From NCBI GenBank assembly GCA_028280415.1, contig JANQLV010000008.1, forward strand, positions 49,301 to 113,300: a DNA stretch of 64,000 nucleotides. The letters run 5' to 3'. Origin of the DNA: Saprospiraceae bacterium (GTDB lineage Bacteria > Bacteroidota > Bacteroidia > Chitinophagales > Saprospiraceae). The notes beneath the pieces were generated by a model, which was not told where the DNA came from, ran no database searches, and saw only the letters and a list, made by a program, of their open reading frames with translations. Below, in pieces: positions 48,451-57,211 of this stretch. Position 1 is the first letter of the stretch. The number at the start of each line of letters is the position of its first letter. Made by a program: the position numbers and the translations under genes.

Positions 48451-51021
48451 ATGTCTACAAAACAGCAGCATCCGGAAATGATTAAAAGTTTCCGTCAGTT
48501 AATCGCTATTGAAGAACAACAACTCCTTGAAAGAAGAAAGCGCCTCTTTAATGAGGAAGTCGATGAAAAGAAACTAAAAAATACCAAGTTTGGTATTGCC
48601 CTATCTGGTGGAGGAATTCGTTCTGCGACGATTAACCTCGGGATTTTAAAAACACTGAATAAATTCGGAATTCTTAAAAGAGCGGATTACCTTTCTACAG
48701 TATCGGGAGGGGGGTATACCGGAGCTTATGTACAGGCGACACTCAAAAATGAAGGGGATTATAAAAAGCTTTTTGATGATCAGCATATTGCCTATATGCG
48801 TTCGCGAGGCGAATATATGATTCCCGGAACAGGCTGGTTGAAAAAATGGAATGCTCTGATCCTGACAGTTGGCTTTTTGATTAGCTTGCTTATGAGCTGG
48901 ATTAGTCCGGTAATTGTCTTAGCACTGCTGTATATCATTTATACGATTGTCGGAAAGCTTAGCAATATGCAGAGCTGGCTAAGCGAATTCAGAGGGGTGC
49001 TGGAAAATTCCAATATCCTTACTTTTAGCCTGTATATTCTTGGAAGTATTTTTTTACTACATCTGATCACTAACCTTATTTTAAAGTATCGTACCGGTAT
49101 ATCTCGTCGATTTAATCAAATTGAGGCTGCACTGGTCGCTATCGGACTTTTATGGTTTATTGTCTTTAAACTTACCGGATTAACCGTAGAAGAATCATTG
49201 GGGAAATACGATTACTGGCATTACGGAATTGCCGCTTTAGTTCTCATAATACTTGGTTTTTTTACAAACCCTAATGCGCTTAGTTTTCATCGCTTTTACA
49301 GAACTCAATTGACGGATACTTATCTGAATTTTACAGGGGAATTTAAAAATGTGAGATTAAAAGACCTCGCGGATGTTCAGTCCGATGAAAAGCGCGATTA
49401 TCTGGCGCCTTATCCGCTGATCAATACCTGCTTAAATCTGCAGGCTACCGATGATGAACGATTTGCCGGCTCAAAAGCAAGTGATTATTTCCTGCTTTCT
49501 CCTTTGTACTGCGGAGCAAAACTTACCGGCTATGTCAATACGGCTCTGGCTCCGGATTACCGCAAAATGACCCTTCCCGCAGCAACAACCATCTCCGCTG
49601 CGGCCGTCAACCCGGGTATGGGGATGTACTCCAATAAAATGCTCAGTATTTTTATCACCATATTAAATGCTCGATTAGGTTTCTGGGTAGCTAATCCTTT
49701 GAAAAAGATGACGTTTGGATTAGTCTGGTGGCCCTTTTATTTTTTCTATGAATTGTTTTCCCGGATTGGTACAAATAATCATAAACTGAATATTTCCGAT
49801 GGAGGACATATTGAAAACCTGGGAGTATATGAGCTGTTAAGAAGAAAATGCCGGCTAATTATTTCCGTAGATGCAGGGGCTGATCCCAATTTTATGTTTT
49901 CAGAAATGGAGAATTTGAATATTCGAGCGCGCAATGAACTTGGAGTAGATATCAGGTTTAGAAAGGATAATGTTCCCGAGGAAACTATTCGTCCGAAACC
50001 CTCCCATGGCTACTCTGAAAAGCGTTTTGCAATAGCAGATATTTACCAGCTATGGGAGGAAGTAAAGCCCGAGGACAATGCCGGAAATCCCATTAAAGAC
50101 AAAAATGGGAAAGCAATTGAAGTCTTGATCAATTATAACCGGGTCAGAGACTTGCTCGGGAAACTGAATAGCGATAATCAGAGAGAGATGGAGGAAGTAA
50201 TTGCAAAACTAAATGTCAAAGAAAATATCAAGGATATTATCGACACACTGGGAATACATAATAAAGCCAGAATCAGAGAAGTGGTAAATGATTTGACTTC
50301 AAAAAAAGAACTTCGGGAGTTTTTTACTGTTTTGCTGGAAATGCTTAAAGAAGCCAGCCTTTTACTGGAAAAACAACTGGAAAGCAAATTGCAGGATGAT
50401 GCGCTGGTGCAATTGGCGCTAAGTAAAGTAGTTAATGTTATCGAAAGCAGGGTCCTTGGTTTATTAAAAGTCGGAACCTTCGTTTATATAAAACCGGCAG
50501 TGCGCGCACCTGAGGGTAAACCGGAACTGGGCGATCGGAAAAGTTTGGCTTACGGAACCTACAAATACAAGATATATCATCCTTCCTTTCCTCATGAACC
50601 TACATCAGATCAATTCTTTGATCCGATTCAATGGGAAGCTTATTTTCAACTCGGACAATTCATTGGTTCCGAGGTCCTGAGCGATGAAAACCTGATTACT
50701 TTTAGTGCCAAACCCAAGGAGGAATACAATATTGAACAACTTATTGATCATTTCGATAATGATGTACCGCTGTTTGAATTGCGCGAAAAAGAAATTATTC
50801 CTGAACAGATTGAGAAAAGACTTGAACCTTTGGAGCCGCTTCCTTCGGTTGCGGCGGGCCCGGTAAAATCAAAACAATTTGATCGGTCAGAATCTCCTGC
50901 CCCGGATGCTCTCCAACCTGTACAGGAAGCACCGGCAGATGCAGAAGCAATTGAAGAAGCAGAAGTGTCAGCCTCTGAAGAAAGAGTAGTCCTGGGAGAA
51001 GAAATACAGTATAAAATGTAA
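48451..51021 (+). CDS. Patatin-like phospholipase with membrane insert
   Basis: 856 residues from the ATG at 48451; a GTG at 48391 would add 20 residues and cannot be excluded. The patatin core is split. The oxyanion loop S-G-G-G-I-R-S (about 50-56) and nucleophile S-T-V-S-G-G-G-Y (Ser85) lie near the N-terminus, and the catalytic Asp is in I-S-D-G-G-H-I-E-N-L-G (Asp450). Between them are four predicted membrane spans (about 130-285), so the enzyme is membrane-embedded. A helical, acidic stretch (about 580-680) and a Pro/Ala/Glu tail follow. It probably hydrolyses phospholipid or neutral lipid acyl esters. The layout matches a membrane patatin family seen in other bacteria; its biological role is unclear. 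Confidence 0.85.
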   Translation: MSTKQQHPEMIKSFRQLIAIEEQQLLERRKRLFNEEVDEKKLKNTKFGIALSGGGIRSATINLGILKTLNKFGILKRADYLSTVSGGGYTGAYVQATLKNEGDYKKLFDDQHIAYMRSRGEYMIPGTGWLKKWNALILTVGFLISLLMSWISPVIVLALLYIIYTIVGKLSNMQSWLSEFRGVLENSNILTFSLYILGSIFLLHLITNLILKYRTGISRRFNQIEAALVAIGLLWFIVFKLTGLTVEESLGKYDYWHYGIAALVLIILGFFTNPNALSFHRFYRTQLTDTYLNFTGEFKNVRLKDLADVQSDEKRDYLAPYPLINTCLNLQATDDERFAGSKASDYFLLSPLYCGAKLTGYVNTALAPDYRKMTLPAATTISAAAVNPGMGMYSNKMLSIFITILNARLGFWVANPLKKMTFGLVWWPFYFFYELFSRIGTNNHKLNISDGGHIENLGVYELLRRKCRLIISVDAGADPNFMFSEMENLNIRARNELGVDIRFRKDNVPEETIRPKPSHGYSEKRFAIADIYQLWEEVKPEDNAGNPIKDKNGKAIEVLINYNRVRDLLGKLNSDNQREMEEVIAKLNVKENIKDIIDTLGIHNKARIREVVNDLTSKKELREFFTVLLEMLKEASLLLEKQLESKLQDDALVQLALSKVVNVIESRVLGLLKVGTFVYIKPAVRAPEGKPELGDRKSLAYGTYKYKIYHPSFPHEPTSDQFFDPIQWEAYFQLGQFIGSEVLSDENLITFSAKPKEEYNIEQLIDHFDNDVPLFELREKEIIPEQIEKRLEPLEPLPSVAAGPVKSKQFDRSESPAPDALQPVQEAPADAEAIEEAEVSASEERVVLGEEIQYKM

Positions 51022-51205
51022 GCTTGTTCGCTATTGGATCTGCGGGGATGGACTAAACGAAATTCTGCTAAATTTTGGGATTTTATTAATCCCGGGCTCT
51101 CCTTTTTAAAATAATTAAATTTTTTTCACCTGTCTGATTGTTAACTAAGTGGTTGACTATCAAAAGATTATTGTTTTTATGATCTTATAGTACTTTGTGA
51201 TTATT

Positions 51206-51230
51206 TAGTACTATGTATTGCATAGTACTA
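51206..51230. promoter_or_regulatory. Probable PadR operator, palindrome centred on the -33 element
   Basis: TAGTACTATG-TATTG-CATAGTACTA: 10-base perfect arms around a 5-base centre. A third AGTACT lies 18 bases to the left (51189-51194). The TTG of the promoter (51218-51220) is in the palindrome centre, so a bound PadR dimer would block RNA polymerase. Confidence 0.7.
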
Positions 51231-51248
51231 TAAACTTTCTTATGTTTG
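51218..51248 (+). promoter_or_regulatory. Promoter of the padR-pspC operon
   Basis: TTG (51218-51220), a 20-base spacer and TATGTTTG (51241-51248) fit the Bacteroidota consensus. Transcription would start about 5-7 bases later, at or within a few bases of the ATG at 51253, so the mRNA is probably leaderless. Confidence 0.65.
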
Positions 51249-51252
51249 TTGT

Positions 51253-51591
51253 ATGAAATTAGAAAACACAAAGGCACAGATGAGAAAAGGTGTATTAGAA
51301 TTGTGTATTCTTTCGATTATATCAGAAGGAGAAGCTTACCCATCTGATATTATTAATAAACTGAAAGAAGCAGAACTAATCGTCGTAGAAGGTACTTTGT
51401 ATCCGCTTCTTACTCGCTTGAAGAATGCCAATTTGCTCCACTATACCTGGAAAGAATCTACTTCTGGCCCCCCGCGAAAATATTTTCATATTACAGAGCA
51501 AGGGAAAGAGTTTTTGAATGGACTACTGGGCACCTGGAATCAATTGGTGCATGCCGTTTCTGAATCTACTAAAAACTATCAACAACAATGA
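51253..51591 (+). CDS. PadR-family transcriptional regulator
   Basis: 112 residues, short PadR-s2 type. The winged helix starts R-K-G-V-L-E-L-C-I-L-S-I-I (about 11-23), the family Tyr-Pro is in E-A-Y-P-S-D-I-I, the recognition helix is V-V-E-G-T-L-Y-P-L-L-T-R-L (about 44-56), and the wing is S-G-P-P-R-K-Y-F-H-I-T. A C-terminal dimerisation helix follows. The gene overlaps the PspC gene by 4 bases (ATGA), so they are translationally coupled. PadR and PspC genes sit together in many Bacteroidota. The palindrome at 51206-51230 is its probable target. Confidence 0.92.
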   Translation: MKLENTKAQMRKGVLELCILSIISEGEAYPSDIINKLKEAELIVVEGTLYPLLTRLKNANLLHYTWKESTSGPPRKYFHITEQGKEFLNGLLGTWNQLVHAVSESTKNYQQQ

Positions 51592-52307
51592 ATAAAGTAT
51601 TCAACATTAACTTAGGAGGTTACCCATTTACGATTGACGAAGATGCATATGAACGTTTGAGTAACTATTTGACCACTATTCACAACCATTTTCGGGATTC
51701 CGAAGGATACGAAGAGATTACCGGTGATATAGAAGCAAGAATGGCGGAACTCTTTCAGGATCAGCTCAATGGTCGACCAATTGTCACCAATAAGGATGTA
51801 CAAAATGCCATTGCAATCATGGGGACTCCGGAAGACTTTGGCGCCGAGCCCATTAATGAAAGAGTCTTCGAGGAAGAGGAAAAGGATAAAATTAGATATA
51901 AAACGGGGAAAAGGCTTTTCCGAAACTCCGAAGATGAAGTTGTTGGAGGGGTATGCTCCGGGCTGTCTGCCTATTTTGGAATACAGGATCCGGTCTGGCT
52001 CCGAATTGCCTGGATTATTTTCACGATTTCAGGTGGAATCGGCATCCCGATTTACATCATACTTTGGATTATTATCCCCAAGGCGGAGACTGCAGGAGAT
52101 CGCCTTTCTATGCGAGGAGAGACCATCAACGTTTCCAACATAGGTAAAATCATCGAAGAGGAAATTGATTCCTTTTCTGAGAAAATGGAAAACTTCGGTA
52201 ACGAATTCGATTTTTCATCAAAAAAAAAAGAACTGGAGAGACTGGATCTAAATCTAAACGAGGCAGTAGAGTTAGAAACGCCCTTAAGAAAGGGATTTCA
52301 TTGCTAG
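51588..52307 (+). CDS. PspC-domain membrane protein, 5' part of a frame-shifted gene
   Basis: 239 residues as read. The N-terminal part (F-N-I-N-L-G-G-Y-P-F-T-I-D-E-D-A-Y, I-T-G-D-I-E-A-R-M-A-E-L-F) is the cytoplasmic domain usual in these proteins. PspC follows at about residues 105-165 (F-R-N-S-E-D-E-V-V-G-G-V-C-S-G-L-S-A-Y-F-G with two membrane segments). After the three Lys codons of the A10 run (52220-52229) the frame ends in 25 residues of uncharacteristic tail. A -1 shift at the run would instead continue through a basic linker (residues R-T-G-E-T-G-S-K-S-K-R-G) into the next frame without interruption, giving one protein of about 741 residues. I think the joined form is the ancestral one. 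Confidence 0.8.
   Translation: MNKVFNINLGGYPFTIDEDAYERLSNYLTTIHNHFRDSEGYEEITGDIEARMAELFQDQLNGRPIVTNKDVQNAIAIMGTPEDFGAEPINERVFEEEEKDKIRYKTGKRLFRNSEDEVVGGVCSGLSAYFGIQDPVWLRIAWIIFTISGGIGIPIYIILWIIIPKAETAGDRLSMRGETINVSNIGKIIEEEIDSFSEKMENFGNEFDFSSKKKELERLDLNLNEAVELETPLRKGFHC
52220..52229 (+). other. A10 homopolymer, -1 frameshift site
   Basis: Ten A residues preceded by TC and followed by G. In the PspC frame the codons are TCA-AAA-AAA-AAA-GAA, which contains the slippery heptamer A-AAA-AAA. One extra A, or slippage of -1, fuses the PspC frame to the GIN-domain frame. The latter is open only from 52202, just upstream of the run. Confidence 0.7.
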
Positions 52308-53812
52308 GTTTTGCAATTTCACGGGTTCTTTCAGTACTTGGAAAAGTCTGGAAACCTATATTTTTCATAGTAGGATTTGCGCTGATTATTGGATTTTCCA
52401 TTGCCTGGATCATCTCAATAATCAGTTTTTTTATCGCTTTGCCTTTTGCCAATATCTTCTTCGCAGGCTCGCGTTTCCTATCCATCGTCGGAATGGTCAA
52501 TGTTTTGACACTGATCGGAGTACCCCTGCTTTCGATCATCATGTTTTTATCCAAACATATTTTTAAAACGAGAACCAGCCCCAACTTCAAGGCCGGGATG
52601 TGGGCTTTTTGGATTGTCAATGTTATTAGTCTGATTGGATTGGGCAGTTATCAGGTTTCACAATTTGCCAGCCATAGCTCTACCAGACAGGATATTAATC
52701 TTTCAGCTGTACAGTCGGATACACTTATTCTGAATATTGACCCGGATCCCTATCGGGGCGCGAAATTTAGTGTAGGAGATATTAAAGTTTCGGACGAATT
52801 CGTTGTGATTTCCAGGCATGTCCACCTCAATATACAAAAAGCAGAAGGCATGCATTATGAGCTGGAACAGGAGACCTTTTCAAGAGGACAAAGTGAAAGA
52901 GAAGCCATGCGTTTGGCTTCGACCATTAAATATGATTTGAAATTGACGGATAATGTTTTAACCCTTCCCCGCATTTTCGAATTGACGAAAGGAGAAAAAT
53001 GGCGTAATCAATACATAAAACTTACGCTGCGTATCCCCGAGGGCAAATACATACATCTGCAGGATAAAATATGGGGTATTGGCTATCATATTGATATAGA
53101 TCGAAGTCAGGAATATCCGCATTTTGAAGCCAATCAAACCTGGCAGATGCAAAGAGATGGACTGGTTAATAATGCTTTCTTGCGCAAGTCCAGAAGAAGT
53201 GATGAATTTAAGTTTAAAGATTTTAAAAAATTACAGATCGATGGAGAAATGAAAGTAATTGTTGAAAAAGGAGCTTCTTTCAAAATCGAATTATCGGGTA
53301 AACCAACTTACCTGGACAAGGTGAAAATTATCCAGTTGGAGCAAACACTTACGGTCACATCTGAAAACAATTATGTACGTTCACCGATTCGCGTCAAAAT
53401 TATTATGCCTGAGCTTAAAGCCCTCGACATTAACGGTACGGATGATGTGAAGGTGCAGGGTTTTACACAAAAATCTATGCGTATCAATCATCGCGGGCAT
53501 GATGAATTAAAAGTGTTGGCAAAAATTGATTCTTTGTACCTGAGACAATCGGATCGCTCCAAAGTGACCCTCAGTGGGGAAGGAATTTTTATGGATGCTC
53601 ATATGAATAAAGTGACGAAACTGGATGCAGATCGATTCCGTCTGGAAAAACTAAACCTTGTTGCAGGCGTATCTACAAGAGCTAAAGTAGCAGTGTCTGA
53701 TACGCTATGGTTATTCGAGGATTCCGGAGCCCGGGTCGATGTGGACGGTTCTCCTGAAATCCTGGAAAGCAATTCTCCTGAAGCTAAAAAATCGCAGGGA
53801 CAACAAGAGTAG
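52301..53812 (+). CDS. DUF2807/GIN-domain membrane protein, 3' part of the frame-shifted gene
   Basis: 503 residues if it started at TTG 52301, but the frame is open back to 52202 and there is no good ATG. Membrane spans lie at about residues 15-50, 60-90 and 105-122. A periplasmic region follows (about 125-300) that is rich in beta strands. The C-terminal part resembles the head GIN domain (DUF2807: F-K-D-F-K-K-L-Q-I-D-G-E-M-K-V, A-L-D-I-N-G-T-D-D-V-K-V, regular strand repeats). In relatives the PspC and GIN parts are usually one chain, so this is probably the second half of the preceding gene. The operon ends at a terminator (53899-53927). Confidence 0.8.
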   Translation: MLGFAISRVLSVLGKVWKPIFFIVGFALIIGFSIAWIISIISFFIALPFANIFFAGSRFLSIVGMVNVLTLIGVPLLSIIMFLSKHIFKTRTSPNFKAGMWAFWIVNVISLIGLGSYQVSQFASHSSTRQDINLSAVQSDTLILNIDPDPYRGAKFSVGDIKVSDEFVVISRHVHLNIQKAEGMHYELEQETFSRGQSEREAMRLASTIKYDLKLTDNVLTLPRIFELTKGEKWRNQYIKLTLRIPEGKYIHLQDKIWGIGYHIDIDRSQEYPHFEANQTWQMQRDGLVNNAFLRKSRRSDEFKFKDFKKLQIDGEMKVIVEKGASFKIELSGKPTYLDKVKIIQLEQTLTVTSENNYVRSPIRVKIIMPELKALDINGTDDVKVQGFTQKSMRINHRGHDELKVLAKIDSLYLRQSDRSKVTLSGEGIFMDAHMNKVTKLDADRFRLEKLNLVAGVSTRAKVAVSDTLWLFEDSGARVDVDGSPEILESNSPEAKKSQGQQE

Positions 53813-54268
53813 CAATCTGAAATGATGGATTGGTATCCAAAGGAATAAACAGGTCACATACGCCTCTAAATACTTTATTTTTGATTAGTTGATTTTAGAA
53901 AGACTGCGTTTACGCGTAGTCTTTTTTCTTTTAAAAGGGAAAACATACGCGATCCGGGAATAGCCGGATTCTTACTGTTTTTAGATCGTTTTTTAAAATG
54001 ATACCAAAATATGCCGCTCAAATCTCACCATAAATGTCCCAGCCTCGCTCCGGTCTGGGAAGTACTTCGAAAATTTGTAATTAGAGAATAGGATAGAATG
54101 CCTTTACTTTGGAGTAATAGTTCATGAACTCTTGAAAAAAGACTATTCTGATTTTCCCCTGTAAGGAAAAGTGGATTAAAGTCAATCGGACAATTTTTCT
54201 AAATAATGCTTTGATACCCGATTTGCTGTACTGATTATTTCGCTTTTAACTTACTAAAATTTAAAATT
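53813..54268. other. Intergenic region
   Basis: 456 bases. It holds the operon terminator at 53899-53927; nothing else is supported. I found no consensus promoter for the beta-helix/vWA gene. Confidence 0.5.
53899..53927 (+). terminator. Terminator of the padR-pspC-GIN operon
   Basis: AAAGACT-GCG-TTTA-CGC-(GT)-AGTCTTT: a 10-bp stem with a 2-base bulge, followed by TTT. Confidence 0.8.
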
Positions 54269-56944
54269 ATGATTTCTAAACCTCATCTAGGGCTTAAATT
54301 CCTTTTAAGCTTACTTATGTTTTTTTCTTTAAATAATTTATCCAACGCGCAGGAATTCTGCGAATGTAACTACGAATTGGAAAACCCCTGTTCTTACGAA
54401 TACATTCTGCCTGTAGCTCCCGAGACGGATATTACGGATGTATTGCAACAAGCCTTAAAGGAAAGATGCATGGTGCGTATTCCAAACTATGCGTCTCCGG
54501 GCGAGCAGACCATTTATTATGTACGACCGATCGTATTTTCCGGTACGGAATCTGATCCCAATACCGCTATTGAAAAACGAACCCTTATCCTCGACAGCGG
54601 GGTCGTTCTTGAAGGAATTACCGGTGCTTTTTCTACCTGTAGCCAATCTATATTTACCTTCGACGGTAATGCCAATAAGGAAATCGCAATACTGGGTAAA
54701 CACGATGCCTGTGATCCTTATTCCATTCGGCCGGTTATCAGAATGCAGGACTATTCCTATTGGCCGTTTCAGGAAGATATTTATCTGGTCGCTTCCGATA
54801 AAGTTGGTAACCCCTATTTGAATAATAGTGGACAACCCAATTATATCTTTGACGATGGAGATAGTGATCCTTATTTTGATAATAGTGGGAACCCCAACAT
54901 TATCCCTCCGGGATCCGGTTTGCCCAAAGTACCGGCTACCGCCGATTACAATGATTACAACTGCAACAGGACAATTATCGCCTGGAATCCCAGAAGCTGG
55001 GAAGCGCGCCATGCAATTGCACTGCACGGTGTACAGAGAGCCCACATTGCCAATCTGGCAATTACCAATATTACCGGAGACGCCATTCACATTACGGACG
55101 ATTCGGAAGGTAATCCTACCCGAAGAGTGAGAGTATGGAATATGCGATTCCTCGATAACGGTATTACGGCTACAACCATTTCTTCCGGCAAATGTATTTG
55201 GTATCACGATTGTGAATTCGCCTATACCGGTTCTATATTGGAAAATAATCTCAATACAGATATCGAAACCGAAGGCGCTGTTTTATTACAGGAACATCTC
55301 AATCCCGGATCAATTATCCCTGGTGATATCGAAATGGATAGTATCAAAATCGAAAATAGTACCTTCTTCAGAAATATCCGGCGCGGAATTATGTTTGATT
55401 ATCCCAGAGCGACGATGGATAGTCAATGTGATGATCATTCGGACATTATCCTGAGAAGAAGCTGTATAAGTCATTCCGAAATAGGCGTAGATTATGTAGC
55501 GAGTGATCCGGCTCAGCTCGGAAGAATTCTTTTTGATAAATTATCCGTAAGTCATTGTGATACCGCCGTCTTTGTCCACGATGAATGGCGGGGCCAACAA
55601 AACCTGGTCTGGCTAGATGTCAACCTCCATGGAAACGGAGAAATTGTTTATGAAGAACCGAATTCTATTCTCTGTAGCGTTTTGGACTTTGTGGATCTTT
55701 GTACAAATCCATTGATCCAGTTATGTGGCCAGCAGATCGACTGTCTGGGATCACCCCAGTCTTGCGATGGGCTGTTTGCCTGCGAAGATGATAATCCGGG
55801 AGGTTGCGATTTTGAAATAGAAATTACTGAAGACACAAAGATCGATTGCGATTGTGATTTCTTATTTATCGTTGATGAATCCGGCTCGATCTCTCCTGAA
55901 GAATTTGCGAATATGGAAGAGAGTATAACCAAAACTGCCTGTGAAATAGGGAAATGTGGCGGACGAGTAGGTTTAACACATTTCAATACTTCTTCTCGTT
56001 GGGCTTATGGTTTTAGTGAAACACCATTCTGTAATCTCGCAAGGGCTGGCTTCGGAGGAACGAATGTCGGAAATGCCATCAATTTTGCCGTGAACGAATT
56101 AAATGACATAGAACTGGAAGAAGAGTTCGAATACGGAGAAGAGGGTCGTTGTTTGCATGTATTTCTGCATACCGATGCTTCTTGTTGGCAGTATAACCTT
56201 CAGGGTTCACAATTGGGAGAGCTACAGGATATGGCTACATCTGTATCCGTTGTTTTCTACGATACGAATATCTACGATGAAGAGTGTCATCCTGCTTTAA
56301 ATGAACAAATTATCGATGGGGAAGGCGGTGAATTTGTTTTTGGATTTGATGATATCGATATTAATCTGGATGATCTTATAGCTACTTTCAACCTTGATCT
56401 TTCAATAATTGGAAATTGCGACCCGGTCAATATCTTTTGGTCGGCCTCTAATGGGGGAGAGATTTTGAATAGCGGATCTCCGAATGCTTATACCGTGGAA
56501 ACCAATGGCGAGGGAATATATCAAGTAGAAGTGGTTTGTAGTAATGGCTGTATTGCAAGCGAGTTTTTTGTTTATGAAACAGATACTACTGCCTGTGAGG
56601 TTCCTTGTGATTCTATTCTTCTGGATGATGCTGGTCGAAGAAGTGCAGCGCATTATGTTCCAGATGATGTAAGGCCAGGCGATGAAATCAAGGAACTTGA
56701 TTTTAACCTCGATATTTATCCGAATCCTTTTAGTGATGAACTATTCATTAGTACGCTTTCTGATGAGTCTGTCGGAGTGAGAATCTTTAGTATTTATGGC
56801 CGTGAAATGTTTAAAACCATACTTGGCTCGGAAACACCCAAGCAACGAATCCTTACGAGTCAATGGGAAGCAGGCGTTTACTTCGTGTACTGGATTGCAC
56901 CCGATGGAACAGAGCAACAGCATAAGCTTATGTTGGTTGATTAA
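54269..56944 (+). CDS. T9SS-secreted protein with beta-helix and von Willebrand A domains
   Basis: 891 residues. The signal peptide ends L-S-N-A-Q (about 28). Residues about 35-480 look like a right-handed parallel beta-helix (pectate-lyase/right-handed-helix type), with I-L-D-S-G-V-V-L-E-G-I, H-G-V-Q-R-A-H-I-A-N-L-A-I-T-N-I and Asn/Asp-rich turns. A Cys-rich hinge follows (about 485-525), then a vWA domain (about 528-710) whose MIDAS motif D-E-S-G-S (Asp536) with F-G-G-T-N-V-G is complete enough to bind a metal. An Ig-like segment with N-G-C and a type A sorting domain (L-D-I-Y-P-N-P-F, G-V-Y-F-V-Y-W; about 810-891) finish it. It is probably a surface adhesin or carbohydrate-active protein. 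No catalytic residues can be assigned with confidence. Confidence 0.82.
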   Translation: MISKPHLGLKFLLSLLMFFSLNNLSNAQEFCECNYELENPCSYEYILPVAPETDITDVLQQALKERCMVRIPNYASPGEQTIYYVRPIVFSGTESDPNTAIEKRTLILDSGVVLEGITGAFSTCSQSIFTFDGNANKEIAILGKHDACDPYSIRPVIRMQDYSYWPFQEDIYLVASDKVGNPYLNNSGQPNYIFDDGDSDPYFDNSGNPNIIPPGSGLPKVPATADYNDYNCNRTIIAWNPRSWEARHAIALHGVQRAHIANLAITNITGDAIHITDDSEGNPTRRVRVWNMRFLDNGITATTISSGKCIWYHDCEFAYTGSILENNLNTDIETEGAVLLQEHLNPGSIIPGDIEMDSIKIENSTFFRNIRRGIMFDYPRATMDSQCDDHSDIILRRSCISHSEIGVDYVASDPAQLGRILFDKLSVSHCDTAVFVHDEWRGQQNLVWLDVNLHGNGEIVYEEPNSILCSVLDFVDLCTNPLIQLCGQQIDCLGSPQSCDGLFACEDDNPGGCDFEIEITEDTKIDCDCDFLFIVDESGSISPEEFANMEESITKTACEIGKCGGRVGLTHFNTSSRWAYGFSETPFCNLARAGFGGTNVGNAINFAVNELNDIELEEEFEYGEEGRCLHVFLHTDASCWQYNLQGSQLGELQDMATSVSVVFYDTNIYDEECHPALNEQIIDGEGGEFVFGFDDIDINLDDLIATFNLDLSIIGNCDPVNIFWSASNGGEILNSGSPNAYTVETNGEGIYQVEVVCSNGCIASEFFVYETDTTACEVPCDSILLDDAGRRSAAHYVPDDVRPGDEIKELDFNLDIYPNPFSDELFISTLSDESVGVRIFSIYGREMFKTILGSETPKQRILTSQWEAGVYFVYWIAPDGTEQQHKLMLVD

Positions 56945-57022
56945 GGAAATAACGACTAACCAGCTGCAAGAGTAATGTCAGTACAGTGAAAATTAATTAA
57001 AATTTTTTAATTAATTATGATG

Positions 57023-57056
57023 ACTCAGCCCACTGCAAGGTAGGGCTGAGTTTTTT
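57023..57056 (+). terminator. Terminator after the beta-helix/vWA gene
   Basis: ACTCAGCCC / GGGCTGAGT, a 9-bp perfect stem with an 11-base loop followed by TTTTT. Confidence 0.9.
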
Positions 57057-57089
57057 ATTAGGAGCCCGCCCTATCTCTTTATAAATCCG

Positions 57090-57097
57090 TACTTTTG
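57090..57097 (+). promoter_or_regulatory. Candidate -7 box for the DUF4292/envC pair
   Basis: TACTTTTG fits TANNTTTG, directly after the previous terminator. There is no clear TTG at -33. It implies a leader of about 110 bases for the gene at 57212. Confidence 0.4.
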
Positions 57098-57211
57098 CGC
57101 TCGCAATCTTTATCATTTATTTTCGTTTTAGTAGCCGTAAAGGAAATTATTTTATTTTAGCTCCATTGTTTAGGTGTTTTTACTTTTTTGCATGAATCAG
57201 ACCCGAACAGC

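Noticed and set aside
54455..55207. Minus-strand frame of 250 codons inside the beta-helix gene
   Set aside because: It is antisense to a well-supported secreted protein with signal peptide and sorting domain; no domain is visible.
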